DNA of 64,000 bases from Ostrinia nubilalis (lineage: Eukaryota > Arthropoda > Insecta > Lepidoptera > Crambidae). The translations under genes and the position numbers were made by a program. The stretch covers positions 7,599,001-7,663,000 of the forward strand of contig NC_087100.1 in the NCBI RefSeq assembly GCF_963855985.1, written 5' to 3'. The number at the start of each line of letters is the position of its first letter. The stretch's first letter is position 1. This document shows, piece by piece, positions 24,277 through 35,147 of the stretch. Under the pieces are notes generated by a model that ran no database searches, was not told the DNA's origin, and saw nothing but the letters and a program-made list of their open reading frames with translations.

Positions 24277-25000
24277 TATGTTCAGAATAGGATAAAATAA
24301 ATAGTAGTCTTCTTTTACACGTACGCGTTGTAAGTTGTTTAACTAATCACTACACTAAGCTTACAAGCTCAATTAATGTTTGTGTATAAATACAAAATTA
24401 TAAATCGAAAACCTGCGAATGGCAGCTGTAGAAACAAACCGGGTCGTATTTCCTATACACGAGGCGAAGCGGACGCGAGCTCGCTGATAAATTAAGCCGC
24501 TCTAGGCTGACCTCAAACGGCAGCAATTCTACGCCGATAGTTGCGGTTTCCTTCATTTCAATTTCGTTTGTACGCGGCACAACACAGCTGAAACCAATCA
24601 ATACCATGCATTTTACTTGTACAAAACATACCTGCACAAAGAGTTTCTTTGTTTTAGTATATCGACAAAAATATCACACGCATTTGAGCTTAGATAGTGT
24701 AATTGCCACTTCGTAGTTCAAATAGAAATAGTTTTTTAAATAGACTAGAAATTCTCGGCACTGTAATGTGTAATAAGTACTTAATAATTACAAGTAGCTA
24801 CTCACTACTGCTATATTATGTATATCTGAAATGTACTTATTGAAAATGTGCCTGGAAGTCGGACTGACTTCAAGTCGGTTCAAGACCGGAGTCAACGAAT
24901 ATCTACCATTGCATTATTCCCTGAAAAACGTTTTTTACTGACTCGATTGCCCTACTTAGTTCCCAACTATATGTATGTATTAGAGCTAAACTTAGATTAA
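24277..25000. other. Non-coding stretch
   Basis: A GC-richer patch at 24420-24590 has an open minus-strand frame that I do not recognise. The rest is AT-rich. Confidence 0.45.
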
Positions 25001-25004
25001 TTGG

Positions 25005-25440
25005 AAAGTTTAAGACTATTTAATGCCAAAACGCAATGGAACGAAGCATGATGGGGAAAAGACTTTCTGATAGAGTAAGAACCACCACCATAAAGAATTG
25101 TACAAGAACAAAAGATGTAACAGTAACTATCAGAAAGTTGAAATGGAGATGGACAGGACACACAATTAGAGGAAAAGAGAAATGGTCTAAATCTACAATG
25201 AACTGGTTCACAAGGCATTTTAAGCGAAAACGGGGAAGGCCACCAAGAAGATGGGTAGATGAAATAAAGGCCACAGCTGGAGGTGGATGGGCAACAGTTG
25301 CAGGAGATAGAGGAGAGTGGAAACAGTTGGAGGAGGCCTTTGCCAAAAAAGGCACACAGACAAGTGTCAATTAGAATAATATTAAACTCAATCAATTTTA
25401 AACTCTGTATGTCTGAATAAAGGCTTATATTATTATTATA
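25005..25440 (+). pseudogene. 5'-truncated RTE-type LINE with 3' tail
   Basis: The 112-codon frame at 25036-25374 carries the RTE reverse-transcriptase C-terminal signatures AMERSMMGKRLSDRV, LKWRWTGH, RGRPPRRWVDEIKATAGGGW and the E-W-x-x-L-E-E-A-F motif. It stops normally at 25372-25374 and is followed by a short 3' UTR with AATAAA and a TTATTATTATATTATT tail. An in-frame TAA just upstream and the missing RT and endonuclease domains show that it is a dead, 5'-truncated copy. It is a different RTE lineage from the fragment at 19768. Confidence 0.8.
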
Positions 25441-27424
25441 TTATTAAGACTAATGGAAGGATTAGTGTTTATATCGGTTGTGTGGAAGAAACATTCAAAC
25501 TAATATGAAATGTGTAGATGTTATTGGTCTTGACTGTTAGCTAGCTACAATGTGTACCTGATTATAATTAACGTAGTTTCTAGGTCTGGAAATAGGTACA
25601 GCAACATCAGTCGAGTAGTGGTATACAAAACAAAATGTCCTTCTATTATTTATTTTATTAAAAAACAACATAATGCAACATATTTATTATTACCATTTTC
25701 GTCATACTTTTTATTTAGGTGATTAAAACAAAACATAATGTAACTTACATTTAAATTTGAGAAGTAGCTAAATATAATTTACTGTTGTTTTATCAAAGAA
25801 AAAAATAGTTGGTATGCCTTATTTTAGATATTGGAAATATTTTTTTTTACAAATAAACATAATTACTACTAAGTATTCATATCACAATATTTTAATAACT
25901 TAGTGACGGAAGAAACAGATTTAAATAGCAACAATTAGCTTTTGAGCAAATAAGAAGACGAAAATACACTAAACAAGGCTCCTGCTGCCAATTGCTTCGG
26001 AGTAATTATGTCAATTAGTAATAAGCAGATTTGCTAAAATGAAAAAGGATTGTGAATGTTATTTAAAACTAAAATGCTTCAATTAAATTACAGATAGGTA
26101 TCTATATCAATTGTATACTAAGAATGATAATTAATCAATTAATAATCTGATAAACCTACGAAAATATTCCATACACAACTAAATATTTCAGCAACAAAAT
26201 TAATTAAAGTAGATGCAAATTAAATCTTAAAAGGACCGGGAAAATAGAATAAATTGTCTTGACAGATGACTTACGACAATCACCAACACTTTGTTATATG
26301 CTATTCAGCTTCACCAAGTAACTATACAGATAACAGTTTGTTTCATGCTTCAGCTTACAATAGGGTAGTATGAATATGCAAGAATCATAATGTGTTAACT
26401 CATCCTGTTAACATACATCATAGGCACATGCGCAGAATAAATGAATAGATCATATTAATTAAACATGATAACTTATCATTCCAAAATTGCTTAGTTATTT
26501 TTGGGGTTTGGCATATGGCACAAGGTTCTATTTGTAGTTCCATTATTGTATAGTGAATGTCAGATAATACATTTAATATCAACTTAAGTGAAGCTAAAAT
26601 AGCAAATCACATCAATACATACAGCAATTACACATACCCAATGATTTGTTATATCTAATATCAAAGGTTACAATATTTAACCATCACCAAAGTATGGTAT
26701 TGTAAATAATTTTCTAGATGAAGCAATCCATATGTTGATTAAAGGCAGTTTTATCCATAAGGGAAAGCACAGGTAAATTCAACAACATAAATTGTTTCAT
26801 ATTTGTTACTACAAAACAATATTTTTGTTACTAATATGTTTCAATGGTATTATGTATTAGGTGCTATCATATGAAATTGCTGTTTTGTATAGAAAGAAAG
26901 TTAAATAAAATCCATCAATTCAGAGGTTTAACTTGTTTTGTTTTTAAAATGAATTTAATACTTTAAGTTTGAATTTATCTGTAAACCAAAGATTAAAATT
27001 ATCGAATACCTAGCTAGAAAAAGTTATCTTAAAAATGTGTATTTAATATTTGTGAATTCTGTAAAAAAACACAGCAGTTTAATAGGTAGCACCTGATATC
27101 GCAAAATTGTTTGCATTACACAATTACGTAATTGAAAAATAAAAGTAAATGAACAATTTCTTTGTGTAAAAGATATTGTTAAAGCCTATTTTGAGTTCCA
27201 TTACAATTGAATCACACAGTGTTCCATACCAATAATAATTCGTCTCTACATGTAAATTTGGTCAATGGGGACCAGGTGTAATTAATAACATAGATATAAG
27301 ATAACATCATCTTTATGAATCTCTTTTAATTACACTCTAAATAACAGGCAAGAGACGTATTAACAAATTAATTACACCATTGATAGAAAAATACACACAA
27401 TTGGTCTTTCATTTTGAGAAATAT
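25441..27424. other. AT-rich flank, probably including the TFIIA-L 3' UTR
   Basis: There is no ORF of note. On the minus strand the first clear AATAAA-type signals downstream of the TFIIA-L stop cluster at about 25645-25715. The TFIIA-L transcript could therefore carry a long (about 1.7 kb) 3' UTR. Transcript ends are unproven. Confidence 0.35.
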
Positions 27425-28417
27425 TCACCACTCTGCGTCGCCGTTTGCTTTTTGAAAGACATAGTCTTTCCCAGCTAAATTCATAATGCCATCTTTTAGG
27501 TAGAATTTCCACTTGTTACGACTACGAGTTATCTTGTCATATTGGCAGACAACCACATTATCAGTGTCAAACATGTCACCGGGTTCTTCATCAGACACGT
27601 CGTCACCAGAGTTGAGAGGTTCCTCCTCCGCGCCACCGCTCTCGTCGCGCTCCTCCTCCTCCTCCTCCGCCCGCTCCTCCGCAGACTCCTCGTCCTCGTC
27701 ATCATCACCTGCACCATCTTCTGAACCATCCCCAACATTGGATCCTTCATCATCTGATGAATCCAGGGCTCCGTCTAATGAGAACGGAGCAGCACCACTA
27801 CGACCACCCCCACCACCATCAAATTCGTTTTGCTGTCCGGCTAGCGCAGAGTTTATATGTTGTTGCAGAAGAGTGGCCGCTAGTGTTTGTGGCAAACTAA
27901 TAGTTGCATTGATGATAGGTCCTGTGAGTACTTGATGTAGCTTGTTACCGTTGAGGGCCGAAGCTGGAATTTGAATTGTAAAGGAACGAGGCTGCGAGCC
28001 TGGCACTCCAGGCTGAGCGGGTAGCGTGAGCTGCACAGGCACTTTATTGTTTGGATCGAGTATGTGATGTGGATGTGTACCAGCGATGTTGGAGGATGGA
28101 GCACCATGTTCAACACCAGAGTTCTGACTTGTGCCTTGGGCCATATGAGAGTCGATGCTTCGTTTAGGAATAATATTACTTCCGTTAGCTTTTTGGAAAT
28201 TTTGTAACACTGGCGGCGGAGGCATAGTTGGTTCTAGCGCCGGGGGGTCCATCGCGCCGCTGGCTTGCAATTTGGTTTTCCATAGTTGCTTTAGTTCCTG
28301 AAGCACCTGTTCATCTACACCATCATCCAAGAAACAGTCTCGAACGCCAGCTATCACGTCGTCCACTACTGTGTTGTACAGTTTCAACACTGATAACTGA
28401 CTCATAGTACCAGTCAT
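27425..28417 (-). CDS. TfIIA-L: TFIIA-L: transcription initiation factor IIA large subunit (alpha/beta precursor)
   Basis: This encodes the 330-residue precursor of the TFIIA alpha and beta chains, which pair with TFIIA-gamma, bind TBP and stabilise it on the TATA box in the nucleus. Residues about 6-52 form the N-terminal helical domain (LKLYNTVVDDVI, then DDGVDEQVLQELKQLW). A Pro/Gln-rich linker follows, then an acidic tract (about 219-285). The C-terminal TBP-contacting domain starts near FDTDNVVVCQYDKI and ends at the family's invariant GDAEW. The length is close to that of fly and human orthologues. I start at ATG 28417, where homology begins; the frame continues 51 codons upstream but those residues do not resemble the family. 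The whole CDS lies in one exon. A taspase-1-like site (SLDGALD, residues 213-219) has Ser where the consensus has Gln. Its start lies 812 bp from the P-element insertion. Confidence 0.95.
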   Translation of the reverse strand: MTGTMSQLSVLKLYNTVVDDVIAGVRDCFLDDGVDEQVLQELKQLWKTKLQASGAMDPPALEPTMPPPPVLQNFQKANGSNIIPKRSIDSHMAQGTSQNSGVEHGAPSSNIAGTHPHHILDPNNKVPVQLTLPAQPGVPGSQPRSFTIQIPASALNGNKLHQVLTGPIINATISLPQTLAATLLQQHINSALAGQQNEFDGGGGGRSGAAPFSLDGALDSSDDEGSNVGDGSEDGAGDDDEDEESAEERAEEEEEERDESGGAEEEPLNSGDDVSDEEPGDMFDTDNVVVCQYDKITRSRNKWKFYLKDGIMNLAGKDYVFQKANGDAEW

Positions 28418-29228
28418 TTTGTGCTTTTGGTAAACTCTTTTGACAAACAGATACACAAATTTCTTTGCAGTCCAGTACGCTATTTTGCGTATCGGATAAC
28501 TTTGGAAACGAGCAATGCGTATTGACTTCGTAGTTTCGTGTTCACATTTCAATTCAATGTCAAGTGACACTCGAGATTACACAGCCATTTAGTAGGAAAT
28601 AATCTGCGCTTATTCGCGATCTCACTTCTCATTCACTGAACGACAACTTCACGTCCACTCCATGTCTAAGAACAATGAATAAATTCCAGGAAAATATTCA
28701 ACATAAATTTTGACAATTTACCATTTTATAACATAACCTACAAACAAAAAAGATTTTGCCAGATTACAAAAATTGTCTTTGGTCACAGACCACAGTAATT
28801 GACAGGCAGACGACGCATGCGCGATATCAGCGCCACTCCAACTGGTGGGCGATAGCCTGCTCATTCCGCCTCGCGCGTATTGAGATTGCGCTGTACGTTC
28901 AATGAAAATTGATTTTAAAGGACCAAAAATAACTTATTTTGCGCGTAAAAATATTCCGCAACAATTAAAATTTGTTTTTATTTACAATATTTTTTATTAC
29001 GGCTAGCAACATTAAGTTGTCTATGGTTCTATCCAAGAAAAGATTTTTCTACGTTCCATTTTACTCAACATTCAAATTAAACGTGAAAAAATAACTTGCA
29101 ATCGTGAAGTTTAACAACTATAGTGGTCACTCAACTTAATTTTATTACTTCGTGTTATGTAAATTACCTGTGGTTACTATTTAGTATGAATTTTTTTTTA
29201 GATGTCTTGGGTCTCTACTGAGTTCAAG
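28418..29228 (-). promoter_or_regulatory. 5' flank and presumed promoter of TFIIA-L
   Basis: This is the sequence between the TFIIA-L start codon and the P-element target duplication. No clear TATA box was picked out. It includes a GC-rich patch at about 28800-28890 (GACGACGCATGCGCGATATC), a plausible TATA-less promoter. The transcription start is unknown. Confidence 0.35.
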
Positions 29229-29236
29229 GTTCAAGT
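29229..29236. repeat. 8-bp target duplication, left copy (GTTCAAGT)
   Basis: GTTCAAGT abuts the left terminal repeat of the P-element composite. The same 8 bp stands at 38809-38816 at its other end. The 8-bp length is what P-superfamily transposases generate. Confidence 0.8.
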
Positions 29237-29763
29237 CAGTGGGTAGACACCAAAGAGCATAATAGAGTAAGAGACGGCACTCCATAGATATTTTTTGAGC
29301 TCACGCACACATATGCATTTTAGAGAACGACCCGCAAATCTTTACCAACCGCACAAACTACAGGCGGAGCTACCAACATAATGCCTTATTTTCTGACAGT
29401 ATTAGTGACGTTCGTAATAACTTATCGATTATCGATACTTTGCTAGGGTTGTAATTGCATATCGATATCTAGTATAGGAACCTTCAATATTTTAATGATT
29501 ACTATTTTTATTTTATACTATGTGTAAGTAAAACGAAGTTTTGTAACGTAAATTATTTATTTCGAAATAAAATAGGTATATTACAATAAGTATTGAACAT
29601 GACAGCAGTTGTAGGCATGAGGAATTATTGAAAATTATAACAAAGTACAGAAATGATAATTTTGTAAACTTTTATTTTCACAACTTTTTCTAAGAAAAAA
29701 TAGGATTTTTATTTATAAACATCTTTAATTTTCTTATCAGCTGATCGAACCTCAGCCCTAAGA

Positions 29764-32700
29764 TTACTTTTCAATGCTTTGTTGCTGTGCTTTTTTACTT
29801 TTGTCAGCAAAATTGTTTTCACTTTTTATGAAGCTGTCATTAATGATTTTACAACTTTTTCTTAGAAAAAGGTAACTTAATATTTTAAACATCTTATCAT
29901 AAATTTCTTTATTATGTTGTTGACATTTAAACCAACTAAAATTACAATTTGTACTCAACATTAAGAAAATGAATTTTCCAACATTTTCCATATATATCTG
30001 GTCGGCAATATGGTCATGATAAAATTGTTTAGCTTCATTTACGGTGGTACATAATTGAATTGTTGGATAAACGAGACTTTTTTTATCATGCCACCATTCG
30101 CGAAGAGATATATATGCATACAAATCATTGTCAACAGGAGTTTTCACGCTCAAACACTCTTCACAAATTAAACAAGAACTGTTCTGTAATAGTTTGGCAG
30201 CTAAATACCCGCTTACATATACTACTGGTTGGTTTTCAAGGCTACACAAATTTTCAATGGGCTGTTCTAAGTTTTCAGGGTCCGGGATAGACAACACAGG
30301 ATAAAATTCAGTGTCTGTGGAATCTTGAACATTAATTTTTATTTCTGTTGTTTTTAAATTAGTTTTTAAAATGTCTTTATATTCCAGCATATGTTTATTG
30401 TTGTCTGCTTCACAATTAGCACTTCTGCTATGAGGCACTTTCAGCCCAGTAACCATGCTTGTTTTAAGCGCTGCAGTAAAGTGCGTGATAGTGGGATTTC
30501 TATTGGTTACACTGTGTTGCCTAATGATTCCAAATAAGTTTTCCAGAGAGTCTTGGTTAAACTGTCTAAGGTTCATATATTTAAACCCTTCATTCTTTAA
30601 CTTTTCCCAAATATCGTTTAAGGATTTGATAGATATTTGATATCCCTTTACGCATTTAACATTTTTTAGTATCGTGTTTTCTGCTGTTATAAATTTTATG
30701 GTTTTTAACTTATCAGTATAAAAGGTCCAAGACTCAATGTGATTACTTGATGTGGAAACATTTTCCCGGATCCCTTTCTTTACGTCATTTAAAGATGATG
30801 GACCATTTGTACAATCAAATAGTTTATCTAACTGTTCAATCACAAATGCTGTATCATTGCAATCAGAAACTTCTTTCCATGCCATCATTTTTAAAATAGC
30901 TGCCACGGTATTACTCAGAGCATGCGCAGCATACTTCACCCTCATCTTAGTTTTGAATGTTGGATTTACAATGGTACTATTCAGTTTTTTAATATTTAAA
31001 AAATTTCTGTTGTGTTCTTCTGCAACTACCAAATGCCTCCATTGTGCAATTTTTCCATCGAAAGACATATTTCCACTTTTAAAGAAATTGTTTCGTAATG
31101 ATTTGAACAAGTGAGGGATGTCATAGATTATAAAAATTTTGTCATTATTTACAGAGAAAAAGTTGCTATCTATGCCTTGTCCACAGTTTCTTTTTAACAT
31201 GTTAAGAGCTCCTATATTTGTAGATCCCTGATCACAAACTGTTGTTAGAACCATAAATCCGATTTCTTTTAATTTTTTGATGATGTCCGATATAATTTTT
31301 GCCAGTTTTGCTGTTGATATTGTGCCTTCCACAAAATAGTGCGCAATATATTGCTTGTATTTATGTTTAGCACCCTGTATCATAAACACTAACGCATGGT
31401 CTGCAATTTTCTTTTCTCGTCCCATGTTCTCGCCCTCTCCATAATCCACGTAGCCATCCACTTTATCAGCAATTTCGTTATAAATTATCCGTTTCTTTAA
31501 CGCCATCTCGTCAAATATTAACGAGCAATATTTATTTTCCTTTGGCATACTTGATGCTTTTGCCTCTAACATATCAATTATATTTTTATTTATACCAGGC
31601 TCCATTGGTATATTTTTTAAAATCCTTTGGAGCGTTTTAGTGCTTGGTAGCGTAAACAGCTTTTGCATATAGCGGTATGCTTTAGGGGACCGTTTAAATA
31701 TAGCCAAAGCATATATTTTGTTGGCTAAAGTCCACCTTTTTCCTTGTGACTTTTTTTTGTTATTCTGCACTACATCCTTTACTAACGATGTCAGCACTTC
31801 CGAATCTAACTTGTCTAAATTCACTCTTGACTTCGCTATATTCCTTATTGTTTTTTTTGCATTTTGTAACTGTCGCCAAAGCCTCTTCTCTTTAATGGTA
31901 AATGTTGATGAAGTGTCTGTAATAAAAACATTTCCATTAGTAAAAAAAACAACATTAAAGCAAATTGAATTGAATATTGGTTAATTAATCAGCAATTTTA
32001 CTTAGTTTTTTAAATTAGGTATGTTTTATCTTACCTTTCATTTCAATGTTTTTCTTAGGTCTTTTATAACTGTGGACTAATATTTCTGCCTGTGCATCTT
32101 GATGGCAAATGTTTTTATCATCTGAAATATTATAAATATGCAAATTAGTTTAAAATTTATTTTGTTGTTTTATGAAACATATTATTTCCAAATCAATCAA
32201 TCATTACCAAGTTTTAAAAAAATGCAAAGACAGGATAATGATAGCTCTTCTCATAAAATATGAAGCGTGGGCCCACCTTCAATAACAATGACATAATATT
32301 AAATTAAAGGCATTTAGAGGTTTTAATGTTCTGCATTCTGGATGCGGTCTGCGGGTATGTCAAGACAATCTGTAAGTGGTCGTGATAAGGCAATCAGTCA
32401 CGTGTGCTTTGCGTTCTTTGTTCGTATCCGCACGGTCAAATCGCATTAATATAAAATGTACAGAAACCTAGAATGTTGTACATATAAGTTCATTTTGACC
32501 TGACTGCAGACTGCAGAACGCATCCAGGGTGGCATTCTTTAGTTTGAGGGAAGGCATATTTTAGAAGGTAAATAATTAGTTTGTACACTTACCATGAGTA
32601 ATGGGTTTATAGGTCATATGTTCTGGTGCATTGGAAGTAGAAGGAAGAGGTTCAAAAGTTGTTTTCGCAGAAATACCAGAATCTGGTATATCCACAGCTC

Positions 32701-34012
32701 CCAAACATGTTGAATTTAGTTGTTTGGTTGTAGTTGTAAGGGGAACTGAAAGCAGATAATGAAATGTGAATTGGGTAATAAAATGTCATGTTCTTACCCA
32801 ACTTTAGGGTACAATCAGTCTAGTACATGTCTTGCTCACATTAAAAATTACTAGCTTATAAATATTATTAAACTAGCTGACCTGGCTAATTAATGTAGAT
32901 TGCCTAAAATTTTTCAAATTGGTCCGGTACTTTTTTTGAAGAATTTGTATTACACAAATTACTAAAGTCCCTCTAACTCAACACACATTCTAAGCTAAAT
33001 TGTGTTACGAGTGGGTTTACTACAATATTCAAGCTGTGGGGTTCTAACCCGCACTTTAGGCTATCTTGGCTTCGAGTTACGGAGCCGATCAAATACAAAC
33101 AAACAATTAAATATTTCCTTTTTATATTATTAGTATAATTTTAGATAAACATACCTCGTTCAACTGGATTTGACTTCTTTGGAATGCAATATGAATGATC
33201 ATAAAGAACTGTAACAAAGTATAGATATAATTAATAATTGAAATTATATATTATTTATTGATAAGCATACAACACATGTTTGTGGTTACAAAGAAAGAAC
33301 CTTGTTAAATTGCATTCGGTTGGTTTGTTTTGGAAACCAAAGAAAATTAATTAAGACATCTAAATAATTCAGAAAAATTGATAGATAGTAAATTAAATTT
33401 AAAAAAAATAATTGAAGTCATCATCATACCTGTCTTGAGGTTTTCTTTATTGGAGTCTTTTACATGAAGAGGAAACTCTGTCAAAACTTCATCTGGCAAG
33501 ATGGGATTGCTCAATTCCAGTGTTGGAATAGCTGAGTTCTTCAGCCGAGTTCCTTTGGCATTGAAGGATTCAGGAGTGAAGTGCCCACCACAAACAAACT
33601 TCAGTTGGTGTAACTTTTCAATAGGTACATATGCTAAGTCTTCTATGCCAGCATTTTTAACCCACATTCGACAACTGAAATAAGAAATAGGACCTATTAG
33701 AAAAGAAAAAGAATAACAAACTGAAATTTATTCATCAACTAATTTCTTTTAGTATTGTTATGCAATTCATTTGCAGAGTACGAAACAAAATACTGAAATT
33801 AAAAATTGGTTATGGTTATTTACTGTATGATTAAAAATATTAATCCCAGCCTTTAAGTTTACACAATCAGTAAAATTATCTTGTAATAAATGAGTGTTAT
33901 TAGAAACTTACCGGTCAGAATCCAGAGGAAACCTACTCAAAAGTAAGGGTGATCCACCACGACTTCGCCTCTTATTACAAATAACGCACTTCTTGTTGTT
34001 TCTACTCTCCAT
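29764..34012 (-). CDS. P-element transposase with THAP domain, six exons, apparently intact
   Basis: The exons on the minus strand are 34012-33912, 33674-33430, 33208-33155, 32745-32593, 32121-32035 and 31916-29764. All introns are GT-AG and the parts total 2793 nt, in frame, giving 930 residues. The product binds element ends and catalyses cut-and-paste transposition in the nucleus. Residues 1 to about 90 are a C2CH THAP zinc finger (Cys9, Cys12, Cys62, His65; RFP at 27-29; Trp38). A charged helix follows (about 220-245), then the P-family helix-turn-helix (about 274-314, with SPKAY). The RNase H-like core has Asp349 (FDEM), Asp442 (CDQGSTN), the DIPHLFKSLRN motif at 479-489 and Glu672 (QDSLENLFG). 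The size matches human THAP9 (about 900) better than Drosophila P (751). No frameshift or stop was seen. Splicing is predicted from sequence only. Confidence 0.85.
32330..32540. repeat. MITE-like insertion in transposase intron 4 (left copy)
   Basis: CTGGATGCGGTCTGC and a reverse-complement match (GCAGACTGCAGAACGCATCCAG) lie about 200 bp apart inside the intron between exons 4 and 5. The same block is present in the right arm at about 36600-36830, so it predates the duplication. The target duplication was not resolved. Confidence 0.5.
32874..33137. repeat. Dispersed repeat in transposase intron 3 (left copy)
   Basis: It begins ACTAGCTGACCTGGC, like the CTAGCTGACCCGGC family, and ends in a TTATATTATTAGTATA tail. 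The body (AACCCACTCGTAACAC, GGTTCTAACCCGCAC) differs from the 12607 copy. It is mirrored at about 36015-36280 in the right arm. Confidence 0.5.
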
Positions 34013-34496
34013 TATCAGTAGAAGCCTAAAATGAAATAGGTATTAATTAAACAAAGCCTATAATTTCTCTCCAACCAGTGTCAATGCCCTGGTTCATGCA
34101 TTTACCAGTTTTGAAAGTACATTTACATTTTCATCACATAGGGTTGTTTTTAATGAAAAATAGATTTGTAATAGATCTAATATTTCAAGTAAGTAGATAA
34201 CATACCCATTAAACAGAAAAGTAAATAAGAGTTTAAACTTCTGTAGAAGTTGAAACACAGCTTATTTAAAAGAGTCTCTATCTCACAAAAAACATAACAC
34301 TGAACAGCAAACTTTATCACGCCCGATACGGAGGAACTTAATCAACTCAACGTAAACGACAGAAAAGTTTATTTACAGTAATATTGCACCAAATCTGAGA
34401 AAATAACTTCACACGAATCAATTCGCCGGTTAAAAACTCAAACTCAATTGACAGACATTTTTTTTTCATTTGTCAAACTAACAATACTACCAACAT

Positions 34497-34664
34497 AAGG
34501 ACACTAACAATTATTTTTAGTATGGTGGTATTGATCCGCGGGTTCCCCTGCTATAGTGAAATCAATCCAAAATGCACTTTATTGCTTAAGGGATAAGGTT
34601 GTATATCAATTGCTACATATAGAGACTAGTTTTTGTATGAGAAGTGTCTACCCACTGGTATAGT
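34497..34664. other. Asymmetric centre of the palindrome
   Basis: 34497-34657 is the 5' terminal region of the left copy, ending in its terminal repeat (34644-34657). 34658-34664 (GTATAGT) is filler. The right copy starts at 34665 inside the sequence ATGTTGGTAG, which is part of the 12-bp subterminal repeat. TAGTATGGTGGTA at 34518-34530 resembles the junction text TAGTATGTTGGTA, so a microhomology-led template switch is plausible. Confidence 0.6.
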
Positions 34665-35147
34665 ATGTTGGTAGTATTGTTAGTTTGACAAATGAAAAAA
34701 AATGTCTGTCAATTGAGTTTGAGTTTTTAACCGGCGAATTGATTCGTGTGAAGTGATTTTCTCAGATTTGGTGCAATATTACTGTAAATAAACTTTTCTG
34801 TCGTTTACGTTGAGTTGATTAAGTTCCTCCGTATCGGGCGTGATAAAGTTTGCTGTTCAGTGTTATGTTTTTTGTGAGATAGAGACTCTTTTAAATAAGC
34901 TGTGTTTCAACTTCTACAGAAGTTTAAACTCTTATTTACTTTTCTGTTTAATGGGTATGTTATCTACTTACTTGAAATATTAGATCTATTACAAATCTAT
35001 TTTTCATTAAAAACAACCCTATGTGATGAAAATGTAAATGTACTTTCAAAACTGGTAAATGCATGAACCAGGGCATTGACACTGGTTGGAGAGAAATTAT
35101 AGGCTTTGTTTAATTAATACCTATTTCATTTTAGGCTTCTACTGATA

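Larger units (their letters stand above)
29237..34657 (-). mobile_element. Full-length P element, left copy (5.4 kb)
   Basis: The terminal inverted repeat CAGTGGGTAGACAC occurs at 29237-29250, with its reverse complement at 34644-34657. Weaker similarity continues inward. A 12-bp subterminal direct repeat (CTACCAACATAA) lies at 29370-29381 and 34487-34498. The interior holds the six-exon transposase gene on the minus strand. With both termini and an uninterrupted coding sequence it looks structurally autonomous. Confidence 0.85.

Noticed and set aside
25020..25395. Minus-strand frames of 116 and 132 codons
   Set aside because: Antisense shadows of the RTE LINE fragment on the plus strand.
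27513..27935. 140-codon plus-strand frame opposite TFIIA-L, Ser-rich
   Set aside because: Antisense shadow of the acidic tract (GAG/GAA codons read as CTC/TTC and TCC); no independent motif.
28418..28570. 51-codon N-terminal extension of TFIIA-L
   Set aside because: The frame is open, but homology to TFIIA begins after the ATG at 28417 and the upstream residues do not resemble the family; this is probably 5' UTR.
30060..31984. Several plus-strand frames across 30060-31984
   Set aside because: Antisense to the long P transposase exon; no domains.
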